This document shows positions 1-9,296 of a stretch of DNA of 64,000 nt, one piece after another. The position numbers and the translations under genes are program-made. The stretch spans positions 1 to 64,000 of the forward strand of contig JAEXFN010000018.1 of NCBI GenBank assembly GCA_023400055.1, given 5' to 3'. Position 1 is the first letter of the stretch. Every line of letters starts with the position of its first letter. The notes below the pieces were generated by a model. That model worked only from the letters and a program-made list of their open reading frames with translations, was not told the origin of the DNA and searched no databases. Source of the DNA: Bacillota bacterium. GTDB taxonomy: Bacteria; Bacillota; UBA4882; UBA8346.

Positions 1-250
1 CAACAAGCTCTCTCAGTCGCTCAACAAGCTCTCTCAGTCGCTCAGCAAGCTTGCTCAGTCACTCAACAAGCTTGCTCAGTCACTCAGCAAGCTTGCTCAG
101 TCACTCAACAAGCTTGCTCAGTCACTCAACAAGCTCTCTCAGTCGCTCAACAAGCTCTCTCAGTCGCTCAACAAGCTCTCTCAGTCGCTCAACAAGCTCT
201 CTCAGTCGCTCAGCAAGCTTGCTCAGTCTCTCAGCAAGCTCTCAGAGAAT
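1..250. repeat. Tandem array, 21-bp period (family A)
   Basis: About twelve back-to-back 21-bp units starting at position 1, so the array probably continues left of the window. Units alternate between two sub-types, CAACAAGCTCTCTCAG and CAGCAAGCTTGCTCAG, followed by TC(G/A)CT. Related copies lie at 12066-12254 and 25695-25736. A 20-nt flank (TGCGGAGCTAACTTGATAAT, 294-313) recurs next to the copy at 12263-12282. The period is a multiple of 3, so an open frame with a 7-residue repeat crosses the array; I treat it as a by-product. Confidence 0.95.
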
Positions 251-506
251 CCCCTTCGGATCCTCCACTGATTGCTCATGCCCCGGTTAGCCATGCGGAG
301 CTAACTTGATAATTATTAATAATTAAGTTACAAAATAAAATTTAGCCATACTCGAATAAAGGAAACTCTTACCAAGGAATTTACAAGGGGAGAATTGAAT
401 ATTTCATAGCTATATTCAAAGGATGAAAAAATAATATTCAATAAGTTTTAAGTCGGCTGTATAGTCCATTTTAAACATCAAGCAGAAGCAGAAAGGGAAC
501 ACGTGA

Positions 507-2258
507 ATGCTCAAGAAATTGTCTGCCAGCATACGGCAGTATAAAAAGGAATCCATTCTCGCCCCGGTATATGTGACCTTCGAATCGATCCTGGAAATCG
601 TCATCCCCACGCTGATGGCATACCTGATCGATTACGGTATCAATCGAAAAAATATGTCCTATGTTCTATGGATCGGGTTTGCTCTGGTTAGTTCGGCGCT
701 AATCTCGCTGCTGGCCGGCTTTCTCGCGGGCCGCAGCGCGGCGATTGCCGCTTCAGGCTTTGCAAGAAATTTACGCCGGGATATGTTTTATAACGTACAA
801 AAATTTTCTTTCTCCAACATCGATAAATTCTCAACCGCCAGCATCATCACCCGGCTTACCACCGACGTCACCAATGTGCAAAACGCATATCAGATGCTGA
901 CTCGCCTCGCGGTACGCGCTCCGTTGATGATTGTGTTCGCACTGATTTTCTCCTTTCATATCGACAACCGGCTGTCGTTGATCTTTCTGGCAGCCATCCC
1001 GGTGCTCGGCAGCGGCTTATGGCTGATCATGACGCATGTGCATCCGATTTTCGTGCGGGTATTCAATACTTATGATAAGCTGAACAATGTCGTCCAGGAA
1101 AACCTGCATGGCATCCGGGTCGTCAAATCCTATATCCGCGAGGATTATGAAGAACGGAAGTTCGCCGACATTTCTCAATCGATCTTTCAGGATTTCTCCA
1201 AGGCGGAAAAAAGGCTGGCGTTCAATATGCCGCTGATGCAGTTCTGCCTCTATGCCAGCATCCTTTCACTTTCCTGGTTTGGCGCCAAAGAGATCATCGC
1301 CTGCAACAACAATCCCGTTATCGGGCTTTCGACGGGGGAACTGGCAAGCCTGATCACCTATGCGCTGCAGATACTGATGAGCTTGATGATGCTTTCCATG
1401 GTATTCGTCATGATCATCATTTCCCGCGCTTCGGCGGAGCGTATTGTGGAAATTCTGAATGAGGAAAGCGATCTGAAAAACGGCGAAAAACCGCTATCCA
1501 CGGTAAAAGACGGTTCGATCACTTTTGAAAACGTCACTTTTGCCTATGCCAAAAAAGCCGACAAACCCGTTCTTGACGGAATCAATCTTGCCATCCAAGC
1601 CGGGGAAACGGTCGGTATTCTCGGCGGCACCGGCTCTTCCAAATCGAGTTTGGTTCAGCTTATTGCGCGCCTCTATGATGTCGTGAGTGGAAAAGTAACC
1701 GTCGGCGGCGTCGACGTGCGGGATTACGATCTTGAATCGCTCCGCAACCAGGTGGCGATGGTACTGCAGAAGAATGTGCTGTTTTCAGGCACGATCAAAG
1801 AGAATCTGCGCTGGGGCAATGAAAACGCGACGGATGAAGAAATGAGCCGCGCCTGCCAGCTTGCCCAGGCCGACGGCTTTATCCGGGAATTCCCGGATCA
1901 ATATGACACCTATATTGAGCAGGGCGGCACCAATGTTTCCGGCGGCCAGAAACAGCGGCTCTGTATTGCACGGGCGTTGCTGAAAAAGCCCAAGATTCTG
2001 ATCCTTGACGACTCCACCAGCGCGGTCGACACCAAAACGGACAGCTTAATCCGCCAGGCCTTTCAAGCCGACCTCCCGAACACGACCAAAATCATCATTG
2101 CCCAGCGCATCTCGTCTGTTCAGGATGCCGACAAAATTGTCGTGCTCGACGACGGTAAAATCAACGCCGTCGGCACGCACGCGGAACTGCTCAGAAGCTG
2201 TGCTATTTATAGGGAAGTCTATGAATCGCAGAATAAGGGAGGCGTTCGCCATGAGTAA
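507..2258 (+). CDS. ABC exporter half-transporter, degenerate-site subunit
   Basis: A 583-residue fusion of an N-terminal six-helix exporter membrane domain (about residues 1-320) and a C-terminal nucleotide-binding domain. The ATPase motifs are partly degenerate. The Walker A at about residue 372 reads GGTGSSKSS, the Walker B ends in LDDST with Asp where the catalytic Glu should be (about 500), and the H-loop has Gln (IIIAQR, about 530). The signature NVSGGQKQR is intact. In type IV heterodimeric exporters of the TM287/288 kind, this pattern marks the subunit holding the non-consensus ATP site. The start is an ATG with AAAGGGA about 8 nt upstream. It overlaps the partner gene by 8 nt. Substrate unknown; drug or lipid export is typical of the family. 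Confidence 0.93.
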   Translation: MLKKLSASIRQYKKESILAPVYVTFESILEIVIPTLMAYLIDYGINRKNMSYVLWIGFALVSSALISLLAGFLAGRSAAIAASGFARNLRRDMFYNVQKFSFSNIDKFSTASIITRLTTDVTNVQNAYQMLTRLAVRAPLMIVFALIFSFHIDNRLSLIFLAAIPVLGSGLWLIMTHVHPIFVRVFNTYDKLNNVVQENLHGIRVVKSYIREDYEERKFADISQSIFQDFSKAEKRLAFNMPLMQFCLYASILSLSWFGAKEIIACNNNPVIGLSTGELASLITYALQILMSLMMLSMVFVMIIISRASAERIVEILNEESDLKNGEKPLSTVKDGSITFENVTFAYAKKADKPVLDGINLAIQAGETVGILGGTGSSKSSLVQLIARLYDVVSGKVTVGGVDVRDYDLESLRNQVAMVLQKNVLFSGTIKENLRWGNENATDEEMSRACQLAQADGFIREFPDQYDTYIEQGGTNVSGGQKQRLCIARALLKKPKILILDDSTSAVDTKTDSLIRQAFQADLPNTTKIIIAQRISSVQDADKIVVLDDGKINAVGTHAELLRSCAIYREVYESQNKGGVRHE

Positions 2259-4170
2259 AATGCCGCGGCAGGGAAATCCAAAGACTCCGGTCCAGCATTT
2301 CAAGCCGGATACGCTCAAAAGACTGTTTTTCTATATGGCCGCCTATAAAATTCAGCTGATTTTGGTTGCCGTCTGTATCCTGTTAAGCGCGGCCGCCGGC
2401 GCGGCATCCTCTTTGTTCCTTCAAATCCTGATCGACAAGTATATCGTTCCGTTGCTGGGGCAGGCGCATCCCCCATTTACAGGACTGTTCAAAGCGTTGC
2501 TTCTTATGGGCCTGATCTCGATCATCGGTGTGCTTTCCACATTGTTTTACAACCGGACAATGGTTGTCATCGGGCAGGGTACGCTCAAAAAAATCCGGGA
2601 CAAAATGTTCACCCATATGCAGGCCCTGCCGATCCGTTATTTCGACACGCATGCCCACGGCAACATCATGAGCCGCTATACCAATGATACCGACACATTA
2701 CGTCAGGCAATTGCCATGAGTTTGCCGCAGATGTTTGCCTCGCTGCTCTCTGTAATAGCGGCTTTTTTCGCCATGCTTTATCTCAGCGTCGGCCTTACCG
2801 CTTTGGTTGCTCTGTTCGCTTTCGCTTTGCTGAAGGTTATCCGGGTTCTGGTGGGCAGAAGCGGCGCTTTCTTCATGAAACAGCAGCAATCCCTGGGCGA
2901 TGTCAACGGTTATATCGAAGAAATGATCAACGGCCAGAAGGTCGTAAAAGTCTTCTGCCATGAGAAAAAGGCTGAGAAAGAGTTCGACAGAAAGAATGAC
3001 GAGCTCTGCCGCTGTGCGACTGAGGCGAACACCTACGGCAACGTCACGATGCCGGTTGTCGGAAATATGGGTTATATGCTCTACGTGCTTCTTGCCATAA
3101 TCGGAGGCGCAGCAGGCATAGCGGGGATCCCCAACCTGAGTCTCACCGGTATCCATGCCCTGACGCTCGGTACGATCGTATCCTTCCTTACCCTGTCCCG
3201 CAATTTTATCAACCCGATCGGCCAGATTTCCATGCAGTTCAACATGGTGATCATGGCGCTTGCCGGCGCTTCAAGAATTTTTGAACTGATGGACGAGGAA
3301 AGCGAACAGGACGACGGATATGTGACCCTCGTCAATGCCAAAATGGAAAACGGCGCAATCAGAGAATGCCGGGAACGGACGGAAACCTGGGCCTGGAAGC
3401 ATCCGCACAGCGACGGGACGGTAACCTATACGCCGCTGCAGGGCGACATCCGTTTCTTCGACGTGGACTTCGCTTACGAGGAGAATAACATCGTCCTGCA
3501 CCACGTCACGCTTTACGCAGAACCCGGCCAAAAGGTGGCTTTTGTCGGAGCGACCGGCGCCGGAAAAACGACGATCACCAACCTGATCAACCGCTTCTAT
3601 GACATTGCCGATGGCAAAATCCGCTATGACGGAATCAATATCAATAAGATAAAAAAGGCCGACCTGCGCCGGTCGCTCGGCATCGTTTTGCAGGATGTGA
3701 ACCTGTTTACGGGAACGGTCATGGACAATATCCGCTATGGCAAGTTGGACGCGACGGATGAAGAGTGTATCGCTGCCGCCAAGCTGGCGAATGCCGACGG
3801 ATTCATCCGCATGCTTCCGCAGGGGTATAACACCATACTGAAAGGCGATGGCAGCGGTCTTTCGCAGGGGCAACGGCAGCTGATTTCGATCGCCCGCGCG
3901 GCGGTGGCCGATCCACCCGTCATGATTCTGGACGAAGCCACTTCTTCGATCGATACCCGAACCGAAGCAATAGTCCAACAGGGCATGGATGCCTTGATGA
4001 AAGGCAGAACAGTTTTCGTAATCGCTCATCGCCTGTCAACCGTCCGGAATTCCGATGTAATTATGGTGTTGGAGGAGGGTCGTATCATTGAGCGAGGCAG
4101 TCACGAACAACTCATTGAAGAAAGAGGAAAATACTATCAGCTGTATACCGGCGCATTTGAACTTGAATAA
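2251..4170 (+). CDS. ABC exporter half-transporter, catalytic subunit
   Basis: Partner of the preceding gene, 639 residues from the ATG at 2251, which has GGGAGG 8-13 nt upstream. A membrane domain is followed by an insert of roughly 50 residues and then an ATPase domain with full catalytic residues: Walker A GATGAGKTT (about 432), Walker B MILDEATSS with catalytic Glu (about 557), and H-loop IAHR (about 590). Its signature is altered to LSQGQRQ. Seen together, the consensus ATP site would pair this Walker A/B with the intact signature of the first subunit, as in known heterodimers. An earlier in-frame start at 2098 lies deep inside the upstream gene and was not used. No clear terminator was seen after the stop. 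Confidence 0.93.
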   Translation: MSKMPRQGNPKTPVQHFKPDTLKRLFFYMAAYKIQLILVAVCILLSAAAGAASSLFLQILIDKYIVPLLGQAHPPFTGLFKALLLMGLISIIGVLSTLFYNRTMVVIGQGTLKKIRDKMFTHMQALPIRYFDTHAHGNIMSRYTNDTDTLRQAIAMSLPQMFASLLSVIAAFFAMLYLSVGLTALVALFAFALLKVIRVLVGRSGAFFMKQQQSLGDVNGYIEEMINGQKVVKVFCHEKKAEKEFDRKNDELCRCATEANTYGNVTMPVVGNMGYMLYVLLAIIGGAAGIAGIPNLSLTGIHALTLGTIVSFLTLSRNFINPIGQISMQFNMVIMALAGASRIFELMDEESEQDDGYVTLVNAKMENGAIRECRERTETWAWKHPHSDGTVTYTPLQGDIRFFDVDFAYEENNIVLHHVTLYAEPGQKVAFVGATGAGKTTITNLINRFYDIADGKIRYDGININKIKKADLRRSLGIVLQDVNLFTGTVMDNIRYGKLDATDEECIAAAKLANADGFIRMLPQGYNTILKGDGSGLSQGQRQLISIARAAVADPPVMILDEATSSIDTRTEAIVQQGMDALMKGRTVFVIAHRLSTVRNSDVIMVLEEGRIIERGSHEQLIEERGKYYQLYTGAFELE

Positions 4171-4249
4171 TTAGGTTAGAGTCACCCTTTTTTAAGGACA
4201 CGGCGGTATGAGAGGTGGGAGGATTAAAACGTGTTGTAACGATACGGAG

Positions 4250-4367
4250 ACTTTCCGTTTTCCTCCCCGGCCCATTCCGGCGACTCCCGTATCCCCCGGA
4301 AGATCGCTCTTTTGTGAATCAAGATCTGTCTGGGATGATTTCAGATCGATCTTTTGTGGATAAAGAT
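4250..4367. repeat. Inverted copy of 21-bp array family B with its flank
   Basis: Three to four 21-bp units (core CTTTTGTG(A/G)AT(C/A)AAGAT) at 4284-4367, preceded by a GC-rich flank at 4250-4283. The whole block is the reverse complement of the right end of the array at 16822-17052, including the flank (CCGGAATGAGCCGGGGCTGA there). Lies between the ABC exporter and the sugar operon. The open frame 4215-4451 across it is a repeat by-product. Confidence 0.85.
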
Positions 4368-4460
4368 CTAACCGCAGCTCAAGGAATTTTAAATTTCTAC
4401 TTGAGTGTCGGAAGCACCTTCATTAAAGATATTCCTTTGAAGCAAAAATAAAGCTCGATA

Positions 4461-5141
4461 TTATTTTGCTACTGGATATTCATTGCATAATAATCTATAA
4501 GACTCCTCGTCTTCCTCGATTTCAGGGAAACGGCCTACTGATTCATAGAATCGATTGTCATTTTCATCGTCATTGCACATGGATACTTCACCCAGCAAAA
4601 CTTGACCGCCGTCTTTCGGTACAATAAAGTCATGATACATATACTGTGAGATAGAAATGCTCTCACCCGGCTTTAGAAGTATCTTTGTTCCCGCAGGAAC
4701 GACAAACTCTTTTCCGTCTGTATGTACAGTCACATCCGTGTCAAGCTTTGCACCGCTTTCAGCTCCATTGTATACCGTGATATAGACATCATTGCCGCCC
4801 CGGTTTATAATATCTTCCATTTTACTCCAATGATAATGCATCGGTACAGTCTGGCCTTGGTACAACATCAGAAGTTTTTCTGCATAAGTCTTCGTATATT
4901 TTTTATTATATTGATTTCCATTGCGGATCGTTATTAGGGAGAGACCTGCTTTCTCAAATTTGCCAAGACCAAAATCCGTAATATCCCAGCCTAACTTATT
5001 ATCACGAATTTCATCATATTCAGGTCCCGCTTTGTCCCAGTCGGTCGGCGTCCATTTTACAAATGGCGGAAGCTCATAACGATGTTCCTTGGCTAGTTTC
5101 TCCATATCCTTGATTACTTTATTGATTTCTGAACGTTTCAT
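4461..5141 (-). CDS. D-lyxose isomerase family sugar isomerase
   Basis: 226 residues, the usual length of the D-lyxose ketol-isomerase family (E. coli O157 LyxE-like; B. subtilis YdaE is a relative). These cupin enzymes interconvert D-lyxose/D-xylulose and D-mannose/D-fructose with a bound metal. The metal-binding stretch HYHWSKMEDIINRGG is visible near residue 103 (His-x-His followed by Glu), with a later His in YMYHDF. It is the last gene of the minus-strand sugar operon, 120 nt after the RpiR regulator, with AGAGGT upstream of its ATG. The neighbouring kinase and aldolase suggest it makes a ketose for phosphorylation and cleavage. The true substrate cannot be told from sequence. Confidence 0.85.
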   Translation of the reverse strand: MKRSEINKVIKDMEKLAKEHRYELPPFVKWTPTDWDKAGPEYDEIRDNKLGWDITDFGLGKFEKAGLSLITIRNGNQYNKKYTKTYAEKLLMLYQGQTVPMHYHWSKMEDIINRGGNDVYITVYNGAESGAKLDTDVTVHTDGKEFVVPAGTKILLKPGESISISQYMYHDFIVPKDGGQVLLGEVSMCNDDENDNRFYESVGRFPEIEEDEESYRLLCNEYPVAK

Positions 5142-5261
5142 GTCATAAACTACCTCTTTTCATTTTTAATCAATTATACCGGTTAACGCACAGTAAAGCT
5201 CACAAATTTGATCTGACTGTATTGCTATCTTATGGGTAATCGACACTATATAGCATTATTT

Positions 5262-6107
5262 TTATAATTTGTATTCTGACAGAATGATTTCAGGCTTATC
5301 AGCTCGATTGGCAGCTATTGTCTCTTCATTCATGACAAAGTGCAATAAGGCATCAATCACAGCCATCTCTCTTAAACGCGAATAGCTTTTATAATAATTG
5401 AAGGACTGTTCATCCGGACTCGATAATAAGAGGTAATCGGCAAGCCGTGAAACCGGAGAATATTCATGTCCCGTAATTGCTATTATCTTCAAGCCCTTTT
5501 CCTTCGCAAGTTCCATTGCTTGTACTACTTGCTTGGAGCTGCCTGACTGACAAACAGCTACGACAATATCATCAGCATCCGCTAAATTCACATGATTCAT
5601 AAAATACTCAGGAACCATATTATATGTGCACTTCACTCCGAGTCGTCCCAGTCTGAAACCCAGATACTGCGCCAGGGGACTGGTGTTTCCTACCGCAACA
5701 ATATGAACCTGCTTGCATTTTTTTATTAAGTCCACACATTCCATTAATTTATTCTGTTTCAGATTCTTGCCGATCGCTATCAGATCTGCAGCAAAAGAGG
5801 AGAACAGTCCGCTTACCTTATCACCGGTTGCATTTTCCATATCGACATCGGATACCTGCATCCGCCCCAGATCTCTAGATAAACAAAGTTTCAGCTGATA
5901 GTACCCTTCATAACCTATATGCTTACATAGCCTTATAACAGTTGCATCACTGACACCGCTGTAGTTTGCCAATTCCGATACATTGGCATTGACCGCCATT
6001 TCAGGATTCTCTAATATGAAATCCGCTACTTTCTTTTCTGCTGAAAATATCTGGTCATACTGTTCCTTAATGGTCTCAATAACAGTCTTCTCCGGCATTG
6101 TATCCAT
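5262..6107 (-). CDS. MurR/RpiR family transcriptional regulator
   Basis: 281 residues: an N-terminal helix-turn-helix of the RpiR type (about 1-80, with VSELANYSGVSDATVIRLCKH as recognition region) and a C-terminal SIS sugar-phosphate-binding domain (about 110-270, with HIVAVGNTS and AVCQSGSSKQ). Family members sense phosphosugars and usually control adjacent sugar operons. It lies inside the operon it probably regulates, between the kinase and the isomerase. Candidate binding sites of the form TGAAA-N7/9-TTTCA are present upstream of the operon's first gene (see 11687 and 11789). AGAGGG precedes the ATG. Confidence 0.92.
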   Translation of the reverse strand: MDTMPEKTVIETIKEQYDQIFSAEKKVADFILENPEMAVNANVSELANYSGVSDATVIRLCKHIGYEGYYQLKLCLSRDLGRMQVSDVDMENATGDKVSGLFSSFAADLIAIGKNLKQNKLMECVDLIKKCKQVHIVAVGNTSPLAQYLGFRLGRLGVKCTYNMVPEYFMNHVNLADADDIVVAVCQSGSSKQVVQAMELAKEKGLKIIAITGHEYSPVSRLADYLLLSSPDEQSFNYYKSYSRLREMAVIDALLHFVMNEETIAANRADKPEIILSEYKL

Positions 6108-6251
6108 ATTTTACAACCCTCTCTTGTATCCGTTAACGCAATCCAAGGGAACAAAAATCTGATTAGAAGTACTTCGCGCTGATTATATCATTAATATATT
6201 TCCGATTCAAATGCATTAAGCACTTTGAAACCTGCTATCCAATTTGCATGT

Positions 6252-7439
6252 CTATTGAATAAGCGCCGGCAAGAAGCCTCCTACAAACGCATCACCAAGA
6301 CCAATCGTAGTTGCTCTGGTTTCTTCAGCTTGTATGCAAGCCAGACAGCATACTTTTTCACCTAACCGCCTTTCGATCGCATCAGCAAATAGGACCCCTT
6401 CATTTTGGAGAATATTTGCCTCTGTCTCATGATAATTTGCCATTGTAAAATTATCTCCGAATCTGAAGCGTGTGCCGGCCATGTTTATTCCGCCTTTCAG
6501 TGCCTTTTCAAATGAACCTGCATTCATGCCGTAAGCAAGCGCCCAGTATCTTGTATGCACCACAATTATCGGTACGGGTATTAATTTATATACATCTTCA
6601 AGTGCACTTATCATCTGATCCGGCTTAAGCAGATCCAGTTTTCTTTTCAGGTATCCCTGCAGTTCGTCTTCATTAAGACTGTAAATATCGATCTTTCCGA
6701 TTAAAGTATCCCGTACTTGCTTACTCAAGCTAGCATTGTGAAAGCAGGCATCCTCATAAAATACATATGCTTTTTGGGGAAGAGCCGTCATAATCTTTAA
6801 AAGCGTCTGAAGCCTTTCTTCCAGCAGAGTTCGACTATGCATTGCATTAAAGCCTGAAATCAAAAGCACTTCTGCACCGGTTATGAGCTCGCTCAAGTTT
6901 TCATTCAATTTCATTTCCGCATTGTCTTTGTCATTGACATAAATAATCCGGTTACTGCTGCTCGTATAAATATTTATGTCTGATGCCGTTATTTTTATAC
7001 CCTGACAGAACTGAACGATCAAATGGGGGTATATATGTTCTTCAGCGGCACTGCATACATAGGGACAATCTGACGGAAGAAGCCTGCGAACATGATCATT
7101 GATTGTGACAAGATGAAGCGCAGCGGTATAACCCAGCTTGTGCATTGCTATAGCAGCCCTTACTGATGTTCCCCCCATGGTTATCCTGCGTTCAAAATTT
7201 TTAGCGAATTTCTCGATGATATCCGGGGAAGAAACGTATCGTTCGCCACCAACTTCATCCTTTAAGAATCCAAGAATTGAAACAACCAAATCGCGTTCAC
7301 TATTTACAGCGATTTCTTTCGACAATTCATCGTTATGGATTTCATATTGGATGATCCTATCCTCAAACGCCTTTGAATTCCAAACGATTTCATAATCAAG
7401 GTTGTTGCTCAGTCCTAAAATGATCTTTTCCTTCATCAT
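6252..7439 (-). CDS. ADP-dependent phosphofructokinase/glucokinase family sugar kinase
   Basis: 395 residues with the ribokinase-like fold signature of the ADP-dependent PFK/GK family: a glycine pair near the N-terminus (TMGGTSVRAAIAMHKLG), LLISGFNAM, the FYEDACFHN...SLNEDEL stretch matching the family's conserved H/Y-x-E-x-A and NE-x-EL motifs, and the C-terminal anion-hole/catalytic motif TTIGLGDAFVGG with the base Asp. Family members in archaea and animals use ADP to phosphorylate glucose or fructose 6-phosphate. Bacterial members in sugar operons are poorly characterised. GGAGGG sits 6 nt before the ATG pair. Only 20 nt separate it from the upstream aldolase gene, so kinase and aldolase probably act in sequence. 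Family call firm, substrate unknown. Confidence 0.82.
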   Translation of the reverse strand: MMKEKIILGLSNNLDYEIVWNSKAFEDRIIQYEIHNDELSKEIAVNSERDLVVSILGFLKDEVGGERYVSSPDIIEKFAKNFERRITMGGTSVRAAIAMHKLGYTAALHLVTINDHVRRLLPSDCPYVCSAAEEHIYPHLIVQFCQGIKITASDINIYTSSSNRIIYVNDKDNAEMKLNENLSELITGAEVLLISGFNAMHSRTLLEERLQTLLKIMTALPQKAYVFYEDACFHNASLSKQVRDTLIGKIDIYSLNEDELQGYLKRKLDLLKPDQMISALEDVYKLIPVPIIVVHTRYWALAYGMNAGSFEKALKGGINMAGTRFRFGDNFTMANYHETEANILQNEGVLFADAIERRLGEKVCCLACIQAEETRATTIGLGDAFVGGFLPALIQ

Positions 7440-7459
7440 CAGCGCCCTCCGGGTGTCGC

Positions 7460-8320
7460 CTAGTATAAAGAAGCTTTGCCTTCAGCCTTGAAAAGCTCTA
7501 TTTTATGGTAAGCAATTGCTTTCATAGCGGCTATGCAAGGCGGTTGAATTGAATTGGGTTCTCTAAGTCCCGCGTCTGCAAGCACTGCACGCATTTTGTC
7601 ATGATAAGCAACCTTTATATCGCTTGAGATGTTGATTTTATTTATACCCAAAGTTACTGACTCAGCTATTTCTTTATCGGGATTGTTTGAGCCGCCATGA
7701 AGAACTAATGGAATTGCTACCCGCGATTTGATTTCCTTTAATAAGTCCAGTTTTAATTCAGGAATCATTCCCTTCGGATAAATTCCATGAGATGTGCCAA
7801 TCGCAATCGCCAGCGCATCAACACCTGTAGCTTCAACAAATTTTGCCGCATCATCGGGGTTGGTATAAATTATTGATTCTGCACTGCACTCCGCTTCGGA
7901 ATCAGTAGAACCGATAGTACCAAGCTCTCCTTCAACCGAAACATTTACAGCATGAGCAGCTTCAACAACTTTTTTACATATTGCAATATTTTCATCAAAA
8001 GAAAGGCTTGAACCATCGATCATCACTGATGTAAAGCCGTTCTGAATCGCAACCATGATCTGCGCAAAGGATGAACCATGATCCAGATGAATGCAGACCG
8101 GTATAGCGGCCTTATGCGCTTTTTCCATAATTGCCTTTACCATCTCAACTCCAATATGACTTAATTCATCCGGATGGATGGCAATAATCAACGGAGCCTT
8201 TTTGGCTTCAGATGCCTCGAAAATGCCGTTCATCATAGCGTAGTCGCTAATATTGAATGCAGGAACGGCGAAATTATTTTTATTTGCCACTTCCAATAGT
8301 TTTTTCATATTCATTAACAT
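7460..8320 (-). CDS. Class II ketose-bisphosphate aldolase
   Basis: 286 residues, typical for zinc-dependent class II aldolases of the fructose/tagatose-bisphosphate group (FbaA, KbaY/GatY, YdjI). Visible active-site pieces are HLDHGSSF (catalytic Asp and zinc His), SVEGELGTIG (zinc Glu region), GTSHGIY and LHGGSNNPD (zinc His residues, phosphate loop), and GINKINISSD (phosphate binding). It cleaves a phosphorylated ketose to dihydroxyacetone phosphate and an aldehyde. AAGGAG lies 8 nt before the ATG. Between the transporter genes and the kinase, it is the likely cleavage step of the pathway. Whether it takes a 1-phosphate, a 1,6-bisphosphate or a longer ketose is open. Confidence 0.93.
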   Translation of the reverse strand: MLMNMKKLLEVANKNNFAVPAFNISDYAMMNGIFEASEAKKAPLIIAIHPDELSHIGVEMVKAIMEKAHKAAIPVCIHLDHGSSFAQIMVAIQNGFTSVMIDGSSLSFDENIAICKKVVEAAHAVNVSVEGELGTIGSTDSEAECSAESIIYTNPDDAAKFVEATGVDALAIAIGTSHGIYPKGMIPELKLDLLKEIKSRVAIPLVLHGGSNNPDKEIAESVTLGINKINISSDIKVAYHDKMRAVLADAGLREPNSIQPPCIAAMKAIAYHKIELFKAEGKASLY

Positions 8321-8444
8321 AATGATTACTCCTTGAATTTTTTATTTGCTTCAGCATGCTTCATATTTCTATCCGTGGAATCGGGCATTTGAAATAACGT
8401 TACCACCCCCTTCGGATATATCAGCTGCTTCCGATCATTTTAAG

Positions 8445-9296
8445 TCAGCTTTTGACAGAACCCGCAGTCAAACCGCCTTTGTAGTAACGCTGGAAAAACA
8501 GGAATATGATCAGAATCGGCAGACATCCCAGGATACTCATAGCCATCATTTCATTCCATTCGTACGAATGCTGCCCCATCAGTTGCTGAATGCCGATTGG
8601 CACTGTTCTCATATCGATTGTCTTGGTAAGTGTCAGTGCAAAGAGGAATTCATTCCACGCCTGCATGAAAGTATATATTCCTACTGAAACGATACCAGGC
8701 TTTGCGATTGGCACGAGAATTTTCCACAGAGCATAAAACGTGTTTGCGCCATCAACCAAAACAGCTTGGTCCAATTCCTTCGGCAGGGTATTGAAGTACC
8801 CTGTGAGCATCAATATTGCATATGGCAGTGTAAATACCATGTAAGTTAGGATTAGAGCTCTGTAGCTGTTATACATGCCCAGTATTACGATAAGGCCGAA
8901 ATAAGGAATTAATAATGTAATCGGAGGTACCGCTTGAACACTTATGATGGCGACATTGAGCGTCTTTTTCAGCTTATAGTCGTATCGACTGAAGCTGTAA
9001 GCAGCTAGGATAGCTACAATAAGTGTAAAAATAGTTACCGATATCGAAATAATGTAACTATTAATGAAGAAACGTACCTTTTCAGGATTTGTAATGATTG
9101 TTTTATAAGCATCGAATGAAAAAGTACTGGAAACAAATTTAGGCGGATAGGCAAAGATTTCTGTATTGGGTTTAAAAGAATTAATCAGCATCCATAAAGC
9201 CGGAAACGCTGCATATATGGCTCCGATAAGCAGAGCGATTATAATTAATGTCTTTGTTGCAGCTTTCTTGAACTTTTTCGAAATAATTCTAATCAC
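8445..9296 (-). CDS. Sugar ABC transporter permease (MalG type)
   Basis: 283 residues, six predicted membrane helices of the binding-protein-dependent sugar permease family (CUT1, MalG/AraQ-like). The cytoplasmic EAA loop reads LPKELDQAVLVDGANTF, a mild variant of the consensus that docks with the ATPase. The start is a GTG overlapping the stop of the MalF-type gene by 8 nt, so the two are probably translationally coupled. No ATPase gene is encoded in this operon. A shared MsmX-type ATPase elsewhere in the genome would be needed, as is common in Firmicutes (inference). Confidence 0.94.
   Translation of the reverse strand: MIRIISKKFKKAATKTLIIIALLIGAIYAAFPALWMLINSFKPNTEIFAYPPKFVSSTFSFDAYKTIITNPEKVRFFINSYIISISVTIFTLIVAILAAYSFSRYDYKLKKTLNVAIISVQAVPPITLLIPYFGLIVILGMYNSYRALILTYMVFTLPYAILMLTGYFNTLPKELDQAVLVDGANTFYALWKILVPIAKPGIVSVGIYTFMQAWNEFLFALTLTKTIDMRTVPIGIQQLMGQHSYEWNEMMAMSILGCLPILIIFLFFQRYYKGGLTAGSVKS

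Noticed and set aside
1..250. CRISPR array
   Set aside because: Units are contiguous with no spacers, and no cas genes are present.
51..290. 79-codon open frame with a repeating LLSHSTS heptapeptide
   Set aside because: It exists only because the 21-bp unit is a multiple of 3 and free of stops; no ribosome site or homology.
4215..4451. 78-codon open frame between ABC exporter and isomerase gene
   Set aside because: Runs across the inverted family-B repeat; composition is that of the repeat.
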